Source: Ochotona curzoniae
Taxonomy: Eukaryota > Chordata > Mammalia > Lagomorpha > Ochotonidae
NCBI RefSeq assembly: GCF_017591425.1
Contig: NW_024466004.1
Location: 36,148,501 to 36,212,500 of the forward strand
Direction of reading: 5' to 3'
DNA: 64,000 bases
The notes under the pieces were generated by a model that did not search any database, had not been told where the DNA came from, and saw nothing but the letters and a program-made list of their open reading frames with translations. Of this stretch, positions 1 to 9,803 are shown piece by piece; within the stretch, counting starts at the first letter, position 1, and every line of letters begins with the position of its first letter. A program made the position numbers and the translations under genes.

Positions 1-153
1 AGAAGAGGCTTCTGGCTTCAGATGGGCTCAGCGCCAGCTGTTGCTGTTACTTGGGAAATGAATCGGCAGATGGAGGATCTTTCTGTCTCTTTTTCTCTCT
101 GCAAATCTGCCTTTCTAATCTAAATAAATAAATGTTAAAAAAAAAAAAAAAAG
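1..153 (+). repeat. Pika tRNA-like SINE, 3' part cut by window edge
   Basis: The sequence starts inside the SINE body (GAAGAGGCT region) and reaches the typical AATAAATAAAT end and A-tail at about 138-153. The head lies outside the window. Confidence 0.85.
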
Positions 154-421
154 AAGTGAATGTTCACTAAGCAGTGATAACAAAATGAGATACTAAGGAA
201 GACTGGGACAGTTGGAGTTGAATAAGTGAAAAGCTGAATATGCAAATTTAGGAAGCAGCTCACTCTGACACAAGAAAACTCATCTTCATAGAAACATGGA
301 GAAGGAAACTCTTATCAATTATGAGAAGAATGAACCAGGTAAGAGTGGTAAGCATACTTTTTATCTTTTTCTTTTTATTCTTCATCAATGAAAACAAAGT
401 TATTTAAAATATTGAGTCATC

Positions 422-766
422 CAGCCATGTGTTGGCAGTGAATATCTGGGTAAACAAAACTCCAAGGTGGACTATGTCAGCCAGTGGATTCTGGAGAGAT
501 TTCATTGTGCTTAGAATGGCAAGACTGGCAGCAATTCAGAACTGTTGAACTATTATAAAACCACTTGTGCAGGACCCTTGGAGCAGTCCCCATGTCAGGG
601 ACCTGGGACGGGTGGGAGGCTGGGTAGGACTTCTCCCTTTATCACCCCTTTACCCCCAATACAGTAATAATAAGGTAAAAACAATGGTCTTACACACGTT
701 CCTGTAGCCCTTGATCCTTTGTGCCCTAATCAACTATGTAAATCTTATCAAGATGAAATAATTTTA
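422..766 (+). mobile_element. GC-rich composite retroposon, 5'-truncated 3' end with 16-bp TSD
   Basis: This is the 3' module of the element described at 17763-20323: GACTATGTCAGCCAGTGGAT, a C/T-rich block, then AGCCCTTGATCCTTTGTGCC and an A-rich end. Perfect direct repeats AAAATATTGAGTCATC at 406-421 and 767-782 flank it. The left junction reads TTT|AAAA, the preferred nick of the L1 endonuclease, so L1-mediated insertion is inferred. Confidence 0.85.
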
Positions 767-837
767 AAAATATTGAGTCATCAATCAGTTGTTATGATCA
801 TGACCCAAAACTTAAAGGCAAAAGCTCTTCACATTTT

Positions 838-1035
838 CAAAGAATATTCCATTTTATTTGAAAGGCAGACAGACACGGCGTCAGGGATCCACACACATCA
901 GCCATCACTGTCTGCCTCCCGGAGTGTGCATTAGCGTAACGCTGGACAGGAAATGGAAATCTAGCATACCTATTGGGACCATACATCTCAAGCAGTAACG
1001 TTCAACCACTCTATCACTCACCCAGGCATAAAATC
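838..1035 (-). repeat. Diverged older lagomorph SINE
   Basis: On the minus strand it ends in a SINE-like CTGCCTTTCAAATAAAATGG, and the plus-strand right edge CCACTCTATCACTCACCC resembles the complement of a SINE head. It is heavily mutated. Confidence 0.6.
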
Positions 1036-1202
1036 TTTTAAAATTCATTGAAAGAACATCCCAAAAAATAAAAGTATTAAGTAAAAAAGTAGATAATTTA
1101 GAATTGAAAGGTAACTTAGATAATATATTCATTCTGTGAATAACTGACAGTGGAAAGAGTTTGTGACCTTGAACGTGGATCAATAGAAATTCACCCATCT
1201 GG

Positions 1203-1530
1203 GGCGAGCATTAGTGGGCAGTGGGTTAGGCTGCTGCCTGTGATACAGTATCAAGTCAGGGTGAAATTCTGAGTCCCAGCTGCTATGCTTGCAATCCACG
1301 TCTCTGCCTACATTCCTGAGAGCAGTGGAAGATGGTACCAGTACCTCGGTCTCTGCCTCCCACATGGGACACCAGGATGGAGTTTGAGGATCCTGGCTTT
1401 GGATTGGCCCAGCCCCAGCCATTGCAGCTTTGGAGAGTGAACCAGCAGATGAAGGATTTCCTCTGTCTTTCCTTCTCTTTGACCCTGCCTTTTAAATACA
1501 TAAATCTTTTTTTGTTTGTTTGTTTTTAAG
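1203..1530 (+). repeat. Older lagomorph SINE
   Basis: Recognised by the order of blocks: GGCAGTGGGTTAGGCTGC head, CCCACATGGGACACC, CTGGCTTTGGATTGGCCCAG, GAGTGAACCAGCAGATG, and CCTTTTAAATACATAAATC with a T-rich end. Confidence 0.75.
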
Positions 1531-1548
1531 AAATTATTCAATTTGAGC

Positions 1549-1819
1549 CCGGCGCCGAGGCCTAGAGGCTAAAGTCCTTGCCTTGCACGTGCTGGGATCT
1601 CATATGGGTGCTAGTTTTAATCCCGGCAGCTCCACTTCCCATCCAGCTCCCTGCTTGTGGCCTGAGAAAGCAGTCGAGCACGGCCCAAAGCCTTGGGACC
1701 AGGCTACAAGCACCGAGCTAGATGAGGAGCAGTGCTGCCGGGATTAGAACCGGTGTCCATATTGGATCCCGGTGTGTTCAAGGTGAGGACCTTAACCATT
1801 ACGCTATCACGCCGGGCCC
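1549..1819. repeat. Fold-back SINE: two head regions in inverted orientation
   Basis: Bases 1549-1705 are a plus-strand young-type SINE head and middle. From about 1706 the sequence switches to the complement of the same head and ends at 1819 with CGCCGGGCCC. Both SINE heads face outward, neither 3' end or A-tail is present, and no target duplication is obvious. The arms of about 110 bp could form a hairpin with a loop of roughly 45 nt. Confidence 0.8.
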
Positions 1820-2159
1820 AATGGAGATATTTCTTTCATACCTACAGCTGGGCCAGATTATAATAATAAGAAACCCAGAAAAGAAATTACTATTTAGATT
1901 ATCCAAATGTATGGTGAGGAAGGAACTGCGGTAGTATGACTGAGGGTGATGTTACATGGCCAAGTGACAGGTTAGCTGCCATTACGGGAAATTAAGATAT
2001 ATCTGCCTCTCTCTGGAACCAAACTATCACAAAATTTTAAAAAGAAAGCAAGCAAGTCCTACAGGTCTTGTGTGCAGAGCAGATCAGCACGTCCCATGGT
2101 AGACACTGTGACTTCCATGAGGTGCCTCACAACTGCTAAACATTGAAAAAGAGGAGCAT

Positions 2160-2465
2160 TGGGCCAGGTGCCATAGTGTCTAAAGTCCTCGCCTTCAACA
2201 CACCGGGATCCCATACGGGAACCGGTTCTAATCCCGGCAGCTCCACTTCCCATCCAGCTCCCTGCTTGTGACCTGGAAATGCAGTCGAGGATGGCCCAAA
2301 GCCTTGGGGCCCTGCAACGCATGGGAGACCCAGAAGAGCTCCTGGCTCCCAGCTTTGGATCAGCACAGCACTGGCCACTGCGGTCACTTGGGGAGTGAAT
2401 CATCAGACGGAAGATCTTCCTCTCTGTCTCTCCTCTGTATATCTGCCTTTCCAATAAAAATAAAT

Positions 2466-2496
<31 letters not shown>
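2160..2496 (+). repeat. Pika SINE, near full length
   Basis: Head TGGGCCAGGTGCC, B-box-like GGTTCTAATCCC, tail ATAAATAAATCTT and a long A-run. The flanks share an imperfect AAGAGGAGCA-type duplication. Confidence 0.85.
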
Positions 2497-2497
<1 letters not shown>

Positions 2498-2499
2498 CA

Positions 2500-3569
2500 A
2501 GAAAAAGAAAAGGAGGAGCAAAGTTTATTCTTCTGATTGTCCTGAAGCTGATGAACTGGATTTTTGAAGCTAAGCTCTCAGATTCAGATAGCAAAGTCCA
2601 ATTATAAGTTCAAAGATGTGTCGCTAACACACTTATTATACTGCATCTTTCACACCTGTGGTGGAAGATCTTCATGAAGTAGGCATTAATCCTCACAGAT
2701 AACCAGTACTCAAAAGGATTGGAACATCACAAATCCATGATATAAACACACTGCAGGAACTATCACGTTGCTTAGGGAATAGCTACCTGTTCCATCCACT
2801 ACCTCTTCCCTGACACACCAGGTCCTGACTTGTGGAAAATCAAACAGGTTATACAAGCTATGTGGTCCTTGTTAGATGTCATCCATAATTTGGTTATAAA
2901 TTACAGCATGCAAATAACACAGGAAAGTCACACATTGTTTTGCCGTACTATATTTTGCCTTTGCTCTACTGAAAATAGACCCAAATCCAGAGAGTAATAA
3001 AAAGGATGAAAAACATACCAAACTGGTAACTGAATTTGCTTTAAAGAAAAATTATAGGTAGGAAATTCTTCAAAATTTCATGCTATATAACCACAAAGAG
3101 TAAGTAAGTCATCATAGTTTTGAAAAAGCTGCAGATTACCATAAAAATAATAAAGAACCCGCAGTAGGTATAAGTTATGAAAGAAATCACAAATCTTTAA
3201 GCCATTAAAAGTTACCATCATCATGACCGGTGGGGGTGCTGGGGGGAAACCTGAGGGCTAGCTCTTCATGAAAAAAGATGCCTACCAAGAAGACACCCAA
3301 GGTAACTAAACAGAACGTGTGCTGACTGATGGCATTTTCAGCGTACTGAATACATAAATGAGTCAAAAGCACACCCCGTGAGAAGCACAAAGGAACAATC
3401 TAAAGACAAACCTGGCTCTAAAATAAGTATGACTACTTAGGACCTACAGGTGCGAAATGCCCAATTCTGAAGCGTTTTCCCTTCGAGAAAGACTTAAAAA
3501 ATGAATAAGAAAAAGTGGCTTTATCCAGTGCCTTGTCTAAGACTGGGCTTTCCAACCAGGCTGTGCAAA
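2500..3569. other. Single-copy ME1 intron 1 sequence
   Basis: AT-rich sequence with no recognisable repeat or exon signal. It becomes GC-richer toward the CpG island. Confidence 0.55.
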
Positions 3570-4153
3570 GTGTTGAGGCGGCAGCCACGCACCGCGCATT
3601 CCCAGACTCTGCCCCGCGTCGCTCCAGAAACCGGCAGGCTCTGGACCACGACACTGCCGCTGCAATCCAGGCCGGACCAGCAGGGCCACTTCTGGGCTGC
3701 ACAGCAGCCTCCCTCCGATTGCCACACTGAGTGGAACCAGTAAGTGGGTGGCACGCTCAGGCTTGCCTGGCAGCCAGCCTGCCACCGTCACAGAAACAGT
3801 TCGCGCCAGTCGTCTGACACCCCTCACTTTGCCCAGGCTCTGCTTTTTGAATGAAAGCAGCCCCAAAGTAATCATGGACAAGTTACATCTTCCTTGTTCC
3901 CAAAATGGGATGCCAAAAGGGGAGCCAGGTACCGGCACCGCCCCGCCATCACGTTCCAGGTCACAGACCCACATTCGGCGTCCCCCTCTAATGCCGTCCC
4001 CAACCGGGCACCCACAGCCTCCGACCTCTCGCCAGGCGCCGTCCCCGGGTGGGCGGGCGGAGGGGCGAGGCCATGTTGCGAGGCCCCAAGTGAGGGGCCT
4101 GCCCCGGGGAGCAGAGGTGCGGCGGGGCTGCCCGGGGGACACCCGGGGTTTAC

Positions 4154-4234
4154 CTTGTTGAGGTGGGGGTTCCTCGTGAGCAGGTAGCCGCGCTGGTGGG
4201 TGTGGCGGCGGCGGCGGGGGGCTTGGGGCTCCAT
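4154..4234 (-). CDS. ME1: NADP-dependent malic enzyme, coding exon 1 (partial gene)
   Basis: ME1 is the cytosolic enzyme that oxidatively decarboxylates malate to pyruvate and makes NADPH for lipid synthesis and redox defence. Read on the minus strand, the ATG at 4234-4232 opens MEPQAPRRRRHTHQRG, followed by YLLTRNPHLNK. From memory this matches the conserved mammalian ME1 N terminus apart from E/R to Q at residue 4 and one extra arginine in the Arg run. Residue 27 ends in AAG at 4154 and is followed directly by GTAAAC, a good splice donor in phase 0; beyond it the frame no longer resembles malic enzyme. The family is about 572 residues, so about 5 percent is here. The NAD(P) and malate-binding domains are on later exons off the left edge. 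The start is the only ATG giving the ME1 sequence. Context fits: CpG island, ARE upstream, large intron below. Confidence 0.95.
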
Positions 4235-4480
4235 GGCTGCGTGCAGGCGCGACGGCGGCGGGGTCGGTGCGGAACGCTCGGCGGCACGCGCGGTGCGGGC
4301 GGCGGATGCTGCTGAGGCGCCGGCGCCGAGTGTGGCGGCCGGCGGCTGCCGCGCGGTGAAAGGCCCCGAGCCGGGGGCGGGTGTGGGTGGCGAGAGGGGG
4401 TGGACGCGGCGGGAGGAGCCCGCGCGATGCCGGTGTCCCCAGCAGGGCAGCCTGTGAGAAGCGCTGAGTCATGGCAGATC
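4235..4480 (-). promoter_or_regulatory. ME1: ME1 5'UTR and core promoter (TATA-less)
   Basis: GC-rich sequence directly upstream of the ME1 ATG. It contains GCGCG clusters, a GGGGGCGGG SP1-type box (4372-4380) and the ARE at 4463-4472. The transcription start cannot be placed from sequence; it is probably within the first 100-150 bases above the ATG, by analogy with other mammals. Confidence 0.7.
4463..4472 (-). promoter_or_regulatory. ME1: Antioxidant response element (NRF2/MAF or AP-1 site)
   Basis: On the ME1 strand the bases read ATGACTCAGC, an exact fit to the ARE core RTGACnnnGC, with the embedded AP-1 heptamer TGACTCA. It sits about 230 bases above the start codon. ME1 is an established NRF2 target, so the site is likely functional; occupancy is inferred. 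Confidence 0.7.
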
Positions 4481-4685
4481 AGCCGAGGCGGCGTGTGAGG
4501 AGGAGGAGGAGGAATGTGGCCCTGGCGGCTACGCCGGTGCCTGAGGGGAGGTGACCTGCGGGGGGCCCGACCGCACAAGCCGGGCCCCTAAAGCTGTCCT
4601 TGGCTCCCCGACCCCTGCTCGCTGCCGCCCGTCCTCCCTCCATGTGTGGCATCCCCCTAGTGCCAGCCACAGAATGTTTTCACCC

Positions 4686-4707
4686 TGGTCAGGGTTAGGT
4701 CGGGTTA
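4686..4707 (+). promoter_or_regulatory. ME1: Cluster of nuclear-receptor half-sites (candidate T3/PPAR-type element)
   Basis: TGGTCA (4686-4691), five bases, AGGTCG (4697-4702) forms a DR5 with one mismatch per half. GGGTTA (4692-4697), four bases, GGGTTA (4702-4707) forms a DR4. Malic enzyme is induced by thyroid hormone and the rat promoter has a response element containing GGGTTA with DR4 spacing. Half-sites are degenerate, so this is tentative. Confidence 0.35.
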
Positions 4708-4920
4708 CCCTGGCGCCCCAGAACCTTGGGGAAATGGGGTCAGGCAGAGGGGGCGGCTGCCCGGCTGAGGGCGGCTTCGGGATGGGAGGACTCGAAGTGC
4801 AGCTGTGGCCGGCGACTGGAAGAGTCCCCTGCCAGGGCACTGGCTTCCCTTTCCTGACTCTATCCACCGACCTCGCCGCACTGGCCTGGGTATTAGCCAT
4901 GCCCGGGGGGCCTGAAGCAG

Positions 4921-6890
4921 GCAAGAGGGAGGCCAACCTTGACCCAAAAAAACCTGCGCGGAACTGGGTACAGAGTCAGGGAGGAGAGCTAAGGCCCCTA
5001 CGCCCTGGCGCTGCCTGTAATTATCCATGGGCATTCAACCTGAATACCATTAAAATAAGACACAGGTGTTAGGGTGTTAAGAGGCCCAATGGACAGCCCT
5101 AATGATCTTGCACTTTTTTTTTCTTGCAGAGTTCTGGAAGCCAGGGTGTTCAAGAAACACTGCTGTCGCTGAGTAACGATGGGTAACTCAATCTTTCAGA
5201 GCTTGGGTTTCTTCTGTCGTCAAAGGGAACGCTCAGAACCAATGATCCACATGATCCACCAGCTCTGAAAACTCGTTCGTGTATTATTGATATTTACACT
5301 TGCAGGCTCCGGGACTGGAGGAGTCGTGAGATCAAAGGCAGCCGAGAGGAGTGTCTGAGCTGCAGGCTGGCTCAGCAGACAATAAAGCTTTCTATGCCCC
5401 AATTTCCGTTTCAGGAGAAAAAGATGGCTCTGCCCTGTTCATCTCTGTATATTGTTATTACATAGCACGATATTTCAAGGTTGTCAGTTTTACATCTCCC
5501 TCACTGACACACGCCCAGACTTGGTGTTTTCATCTTCGTTTCCAACGTTACTTTTCCCAATGTTACTTTTGATTCTAAAAGCATTTACCTTCAGAAACTT
5601 TCTGGGCCTAGTCTTTAAATTATCTAGAATCAGAATCAATTGTGTTTAAAGAGTGCTTTATTGGCATCCCATAGGTCTTTGAAAGCATCCCTTACATTTA
5701 AATGGCACCTTTCATTGTGAATTCGATAATCCCTAAGTACTTAGCCCTGCCACAGCGGAAAAGGAGGTATGCTTTTAAAAACAGGCTCTCATGAATTCAA
5801 GGAGGCACATTACAATTAGAGAGTTTTACATGAGATAAAAACAGTTTTTAACAGCGGACCAAGGGTGCCAAATTAAGGTGATCAGAAAACAAAAATTTTA
5901 GTACCACACACCTTTTTATAATGAAACTCATTATATAAATTTAACAGGCTATATGTCTACTCGCATGTCTGGGATTTAACTACAGCTTGGAAAGTGGACA
6001 TAGAGATTAAACCAAAAACGCAGCCAGTCCTGTCCCCCTACCCGCCCTGCCCTGTCCCGCTCCCGCCCCAGCCAGCACTGCAAAGGGAATTCAGTACTCT
6101 GCTGTGAAGGTGGAGTTAACAGATTTTATCTGTATGTTTACTACTTGGCTAGAGTGCTAGTCAGCTTGAATGACTACCAGATAGGGCCTAGCCTATGCAA
6201 CCTGCTTTTACACAAATGTGTTGCTTAGAACATCAAGCTTTTCAGTGTTTTCTAATATTTTGTAACGTTAGGTTTTACATACAAAGACACGGGGTGGGGG
6301 GAAGGGAAGGAACTCCTCTTGCTTTAATTTGCTTTGTAAGAACCACCTGTGCACAATTGGTAACATTTAGAATGAATGTGACTCATACATTAAGGAATAA
6401 GAACCTGTAGGTTTATAGGAAACAGCTGAGGATACTGTCAGTCAAAGTGAGATTTTTTTTCTGCTCAAGTTAAGTTTATTACACAATAGAGTTTTACAGC
6501 AGAGATTAAAATATGACTATAGTAGAGTCACTGCTTTTATATCATTAAGAGTATAAGTAGAGAAATTGTAAGTAGAGAAATTTAAATAGCAATTCAAATG
6601 CTCTACTTTCCTAAGAAAAGGTAATTTAATGGAAAACAAAAGATGTTGCCGTATGGCAGTTTGTAGATTAAGCTCAGGGCTCCTGCTGTGGCCAGGCCAG
6701 TGCCAGTAGTTGCAAACCTCTGGGCAGTAATCAGTGGACATAACATCCCTCTGTAGCTCTGAATCTCCACCAAAGGAAAAAATTATTTAAAAAATGAAAG
6801 AAATACTCTACCAGCTTTGAAGAGGAAAGAAATCATTGGTTTAGACAAAAATACATTGTCACAGAGACATTAAAAGTAGTAATTTAGAAT
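4921..6890. other. Repeat-poor ME1 upstream sequence
   Basis: About 2 kb with no recognised transposable element, grading from the CpG island to AT-rich DNA. A polypyrimidine-AG (5109-5129) looks like a splice acceptor, but no matching exon structure was found. Confidence 0.5.
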
Positions 6891-6924
6891 ATGGAGTCTA
6901 AAAAAAATAGAATATGGAGTCTAG

Positions 6925-7230
6925 GGCCCAATGCAGTAACCTAGCGGCTAAAGTCCTCTCCTTGCACGAGCCCAGGATCCCATATGGGTGCCGGTTCTAA
7001 TCCTGGCAGCCTTGCTTCCCATCCAGCTCCCTCCTTGTGGACCAAAGCCTTGGGACCTTGCACCCGCGTGGAAGAGGATCCTGGCACCTGGCTTTGGACC
7101 GGCTCAGCTTGGGCTGGCAGCTGCAGACACTTGGGCAGTGAATCAGTGAATGGAAGATTTTTCCCCTCTAGCTCTCCTCCTCTCTATATTTCACTGTCCA
7201 ATTAAAAAAAATAAATCTTAAAAAAAAGTG
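6925..7230 (+). repeat. Pika SINE with 12-bp TSD
   Basis: Typical head, B box and A-tail, with an internal deletion after CTCCTTGTGG. Flanked by TATGGAGTCTAG at 6913-6924 and 7231-7242. A further copy of AATATGGAGTCTA lies just upstream (about 6888-6900). Confidence 0.9.
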
Positions 7231-7242
7231 TATGGAGTCTAG

Positions 7243-7360
7243 AATCAGACATCCTGAGCTCCTCTTCCAGCTTTGCTATCTCCAGCTGTGTACTCTTGGC
7301 AAATCACTAACCTCTCTGTCTCCTGAAAAACACTCCTAACCACTACAGTTTGTGAACATT
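7243..7360 (+). repeat. MIR fragment
   Basis: Blocks CAGCTTTGCTATCT, CAGCTGTGTACTCTTGGCAA and CACTAACCTCTCTG follow the MIR core order. The young SINE above was inserted at or within it. Confidence 0.7.
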
Positions 7361-7418
7361 TACCAAAGGTAAGTAAGATAAGCAAGCACATTGTTCTACA
7401 TACCAAGATTAAATCTTT

Positions 7419-7757
7419 TTTTTTTTTTTTTTTTTAAGATTTATTTGTTATTATTTTTTCATTGGAAAGGCGGATATACAGAGAGGAGAGACAGAGAGGA
7501 AGATCTTCCATCCGATGATTCACTCCCCAAGTGAGCCGCAACGGGTCGATACTATGCCGATCCGAAGCCAGGAGCCTCTTCCGGGTCTCCCACGCGGGTG
7601 CAGGTTCCCAAAGCTTTGGGCCGTCCTCAACTGCCTTCCCAGGCCACAGGCAGGGAGCTGGAAGGGAAGCGGGGCTGCCGGGATTAGAACCGGCGCCCAT
7701 ATGGGATCCCGGGCGTGCAAGGCGAGGACTTAACCACTTGCGCCACCGCGCCGGGCC
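7419..7757 (-). repeat. Pika SINE with 15-bp TSD
   Basis: Minus-strand copy with its A-tail as a T-run at 7419-7436 and head complement GCGCCGGGCCC at the right. Flanked by CAAGATTAAATCTTT at 7404-7418 and 7758-7772. Confidence 0.92.
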
Positions 7758-7892
7758 CAAGATTAAATCTTTAAGAAGGAAACATATCCAATCCTAGAAG
7801 AATCTTAATGTTCTAAGAATACAAATTTTACTTATAATGTAAGTAATCAGAGATTTGGCATTAGAAAGCAAAACTCTTCTGTTTGAATGATT

Positions 7893-8194
7893 TTTGAAGA
7901 TTTACTTATTTTACTTGAAAGTAAGAATTAGAGAGAGAGATCTTGCATCTGCTGATTCACTCCCCAAATGGCTGCAAGGTCCAGAGCTGGATGGGTCCAG
8001 CCAGGAATCTCCTCCATGTCTTCAATGTGGGCTCAGGGTCCCAAGGCTGCAGCCATCCTCCACTGCTCTCCCAGGGCATTTGCTAATGAGGTGGATCAGA
8101 AGAGGAGCACCTGGGACACAAGCCAACACCCCTATGCTCTTGCCACACACTGAGGATTACCTTGTTAAGCCACGGTGCCACTGGCCCCCGTTTG
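7893..8194 (-). repeat. Older lagomorph SINE
   Basis: GAAGATTTACTTATTTTACTT at the left and GCCACGGTGCCACTGGCCCC at the right delimit a diverged minus-strand copy. Confidence 0.75.
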
Positions 8195-8711
8195 TGATTT
8201 TTACTCAGTAAGTAAACAGTTTCTGAAATTGTTTAAATTTAATGTTTAAGTTGGAGAGTAGCAATACATAAATATAAACAAATCCATGTTTTAATTTCTA
8301 TTTTTGTTTTTCCCAGATGCTAGCACAGTATAGCTTCTATCATATATCATTTATCTATCTAGATCATGTACTGTGCACAAAAACTTACTCCTTACAGTAT
8401 CCAGCCAAACCTCTTCTGCGGCTTGAAGAATAACAAAAAAAGAGCTACTAAGATTTTTCAAGAAGCAAAGAAATGATGTTGCCTCATACTTTGAAAAACA
8501 TTTTGAGTTATTCCAAGTGTGTATTTATTAGTAAGAAACAGATTATCTCAAATTATAGTAATCGAAAACAGTAATGGTCATTACAGTATATGTCACGGTT
8601 TCTGTGCATTAGAATTGTGGATGAGTTTGGCTGGTTAGGTCTGGACCAGAGTTTACCATGTGATTGTTGAAACTGATTGAATTGGGGAAAAAGGTAGTAG
8701 TAGCCTTTTCT
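8195..8711. other. AT-rich single-copy sequence
   Basis: No repeat, gene or RNA feature recognised. Confidence 0.4.
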
Positions 8712-8945
8712 TGAATCATTTGTTTACTTGGAGAAAGGAAGAGAGAGACAGACTGATGGAGAAAGATATTTCACCTGCTGCATCACTTCCCATATGCCTG
8801 AAACAGTCTGAGCTGGATCAAGCCAAACCCAGAAGCCCCGAACTATCTCCGGGTCACTTATGTGTGTAGCAAGGACCCACATGCCTGAGCCATCACTGCT
8901 TCCTCTCAGGTGCACATTAGCAAGAACCTAGAAATTGGACACAGA
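8712..8945 (-). repeat. Older lagomorph SINE, head degraded
   Basis: TTTGTTTACTTGGAGAAAGG and CACCTGCTGCATCACTTCCC show the minus-strand SINE end; the head side is lost beyond about 8945. Confidence 0.6.
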
Positions 8946-9007
8946 AAGAGAGCAATCTGAGATGTAGGAATCCCAAACTGCATCTTTTTTGCTAGTTTGG
9001 TTTGGGT

Positions 9008-9803
9008 TTTTTTTTTCTTTAAGATTTATTTTATTTTTACTGGAAAGTCAGATATTACGGAGAGGAGGAGAGACAGAGAGGAAGATCTGCCATCCACTGA
9101 TTCACTCCCTAAGTAGCTGCAACAGCTAAAGCTGAGCCAATTGGAAGCCAGGAGACTGGAGCTTCTTTCAGGTCTCCTCTTGGGGTTCAATGAATCAGAG
9201 CGAGACTCCAAGGTGAGTGAGATGATTTTATTGTCTAGTCCAAGGGGCAACCTTTTGCCATAAGCAACAAGTTCCCCGAACAAAATAATCATGGGCTTTT
9301 ATAGTGAGAGAATCAAAACCTACGTTGATAGTAAGCAAGTGTATGATTAAGCGCTAGCAGTGACACAAAACAGAAAGCATGCGATAGGAATTTACAACGT
9401 ATACGCTTGGGGGTCCTGCTCATATCACTTCAGCGCAGACAGTAATAAAATAGCATGCCTCGCAGGTAGCTGTCTTTCCTGTAAATCCAAAAATTCCAAG
9501 GTTATCCCTATCTCCTGCCTGCCCCCAGGTCTTTCAGGAAGCAGGAGCTTTGCTGGTAACAGCATGCAGGTGTCTCCTTGGAGATTCCAGACTTCCAGGA
9601 GTACAGTCACTTTCACAGTTAGCCCTTCAGTCTCCCACGCGGGTGCAGGGTTCCAAGGCTTTGGGCCGCCCACAACTGCTTTCCCAGGCCACAGCAGGGA
9701 GCTGGATGGGAAGCAAGGCTAATGGGACATGAACTGATGCCTATATGGGATCCCAGCGCATGCAAGACGAGGACTTGAGCTGCTAGGCTATTGCGTTGGC
9801 CCC
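9008..9803 (-). mobile_element. SINE-LTR chimera, copy A
   Basis: A minus-strand pika SINE (T-run at 9008-9020, head complement at 9790-9803) is split in its middle by a 452-bp LTR-like block at 9178-9629. The LTR sits right after the SINE motif GTGGGAGAC, as in copy B at 61633-62422. Both SINE portions share the unusual GGAACCCTGCAC and CCAATTGGCTCAGCTTTAGC variants with copy B. An outer target duplication is not clear here. Confidence 0.85.
9178..9629 (-). mobile_element. Solo LTR inside the SINE, with 6-bp TSD
   Basis: On the minus strand it starts TGAAGGGCTAAC and ends GAACCCCAAGA. It contains a TATAAAA box and an AATAAAA polyadenylation signal about 75 bases later, the order expected of an LTR. 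Perfect GTCTCC repeats at 9172-9177 and 9630-9635 flank it; a 6-bp duplication fits a class II (ERVK/IAP-like) integrase. No internal viral genes are present. Confidence 0.8.

Larger units (their letters stand above)
1..4153 (-). other. ME1: ME1 intron 1 (proximal part)
   Basis: This is the stretch downstream of ME1 coding exon 1 in the minus-strand direction. It opens at the GT of the donor (GTAAAC read on the minus strand, plus-strand 4148-4153) and runs off the left edge, so exon 2 is not in the window. It contains six SINE or retroposon insertions, listed separately, and single-copy sequence. The intron identity is inferred from the exon; no other exon-like block matching malic enzyme is seen. 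Confidence 0.85.
3570..4920. promoter_or_regulatory. ME1: CpG island spanning ME1 promoter and exon 1
   Basis: CpG is frequent throughout, densest at about 4010-4400 (runs of GGCGG, GCGCG and CGGCG), against near absence of CpG in the flanking AT-rich DNA. No TATA box is seen next to the gene start, and GGGGGCGGG, an SP1-type site, lies at 4372-4380. The island covers the 5'UTR and the start codon, the usual layout for a broadly expressed metabolic gene. The edges are estimated by eye. A divergent transcript from the same island is possible but unsupported. Confidence 0.85.

Noticed and set aside
297..354. ATG followed by an open stretch and a GTAAGAG donor on the plus strand
   Set aside because: Too short, no matching acceptor or homology, and on the strand opposite ME1 inside its intron.
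3537..4472. 311-codon minus-strand open frame through the CpG island, and overlapping frames at 4150-4578, 4551-5072 and 4529-4936
   Set aside because: GC-rich DNA has few stop codons by chance. The frames are Pro/Arg/Gly-rich with no domain, and one crosses the ME1 exon in the wrong frame.
5100..5220. Good polypyrimidine-AG acceptor at about 5129, suggesting a divergent noncoding exon
   Set aside because: No convincing donor or transcript evidence; plausible but unsupported from sequence alone.
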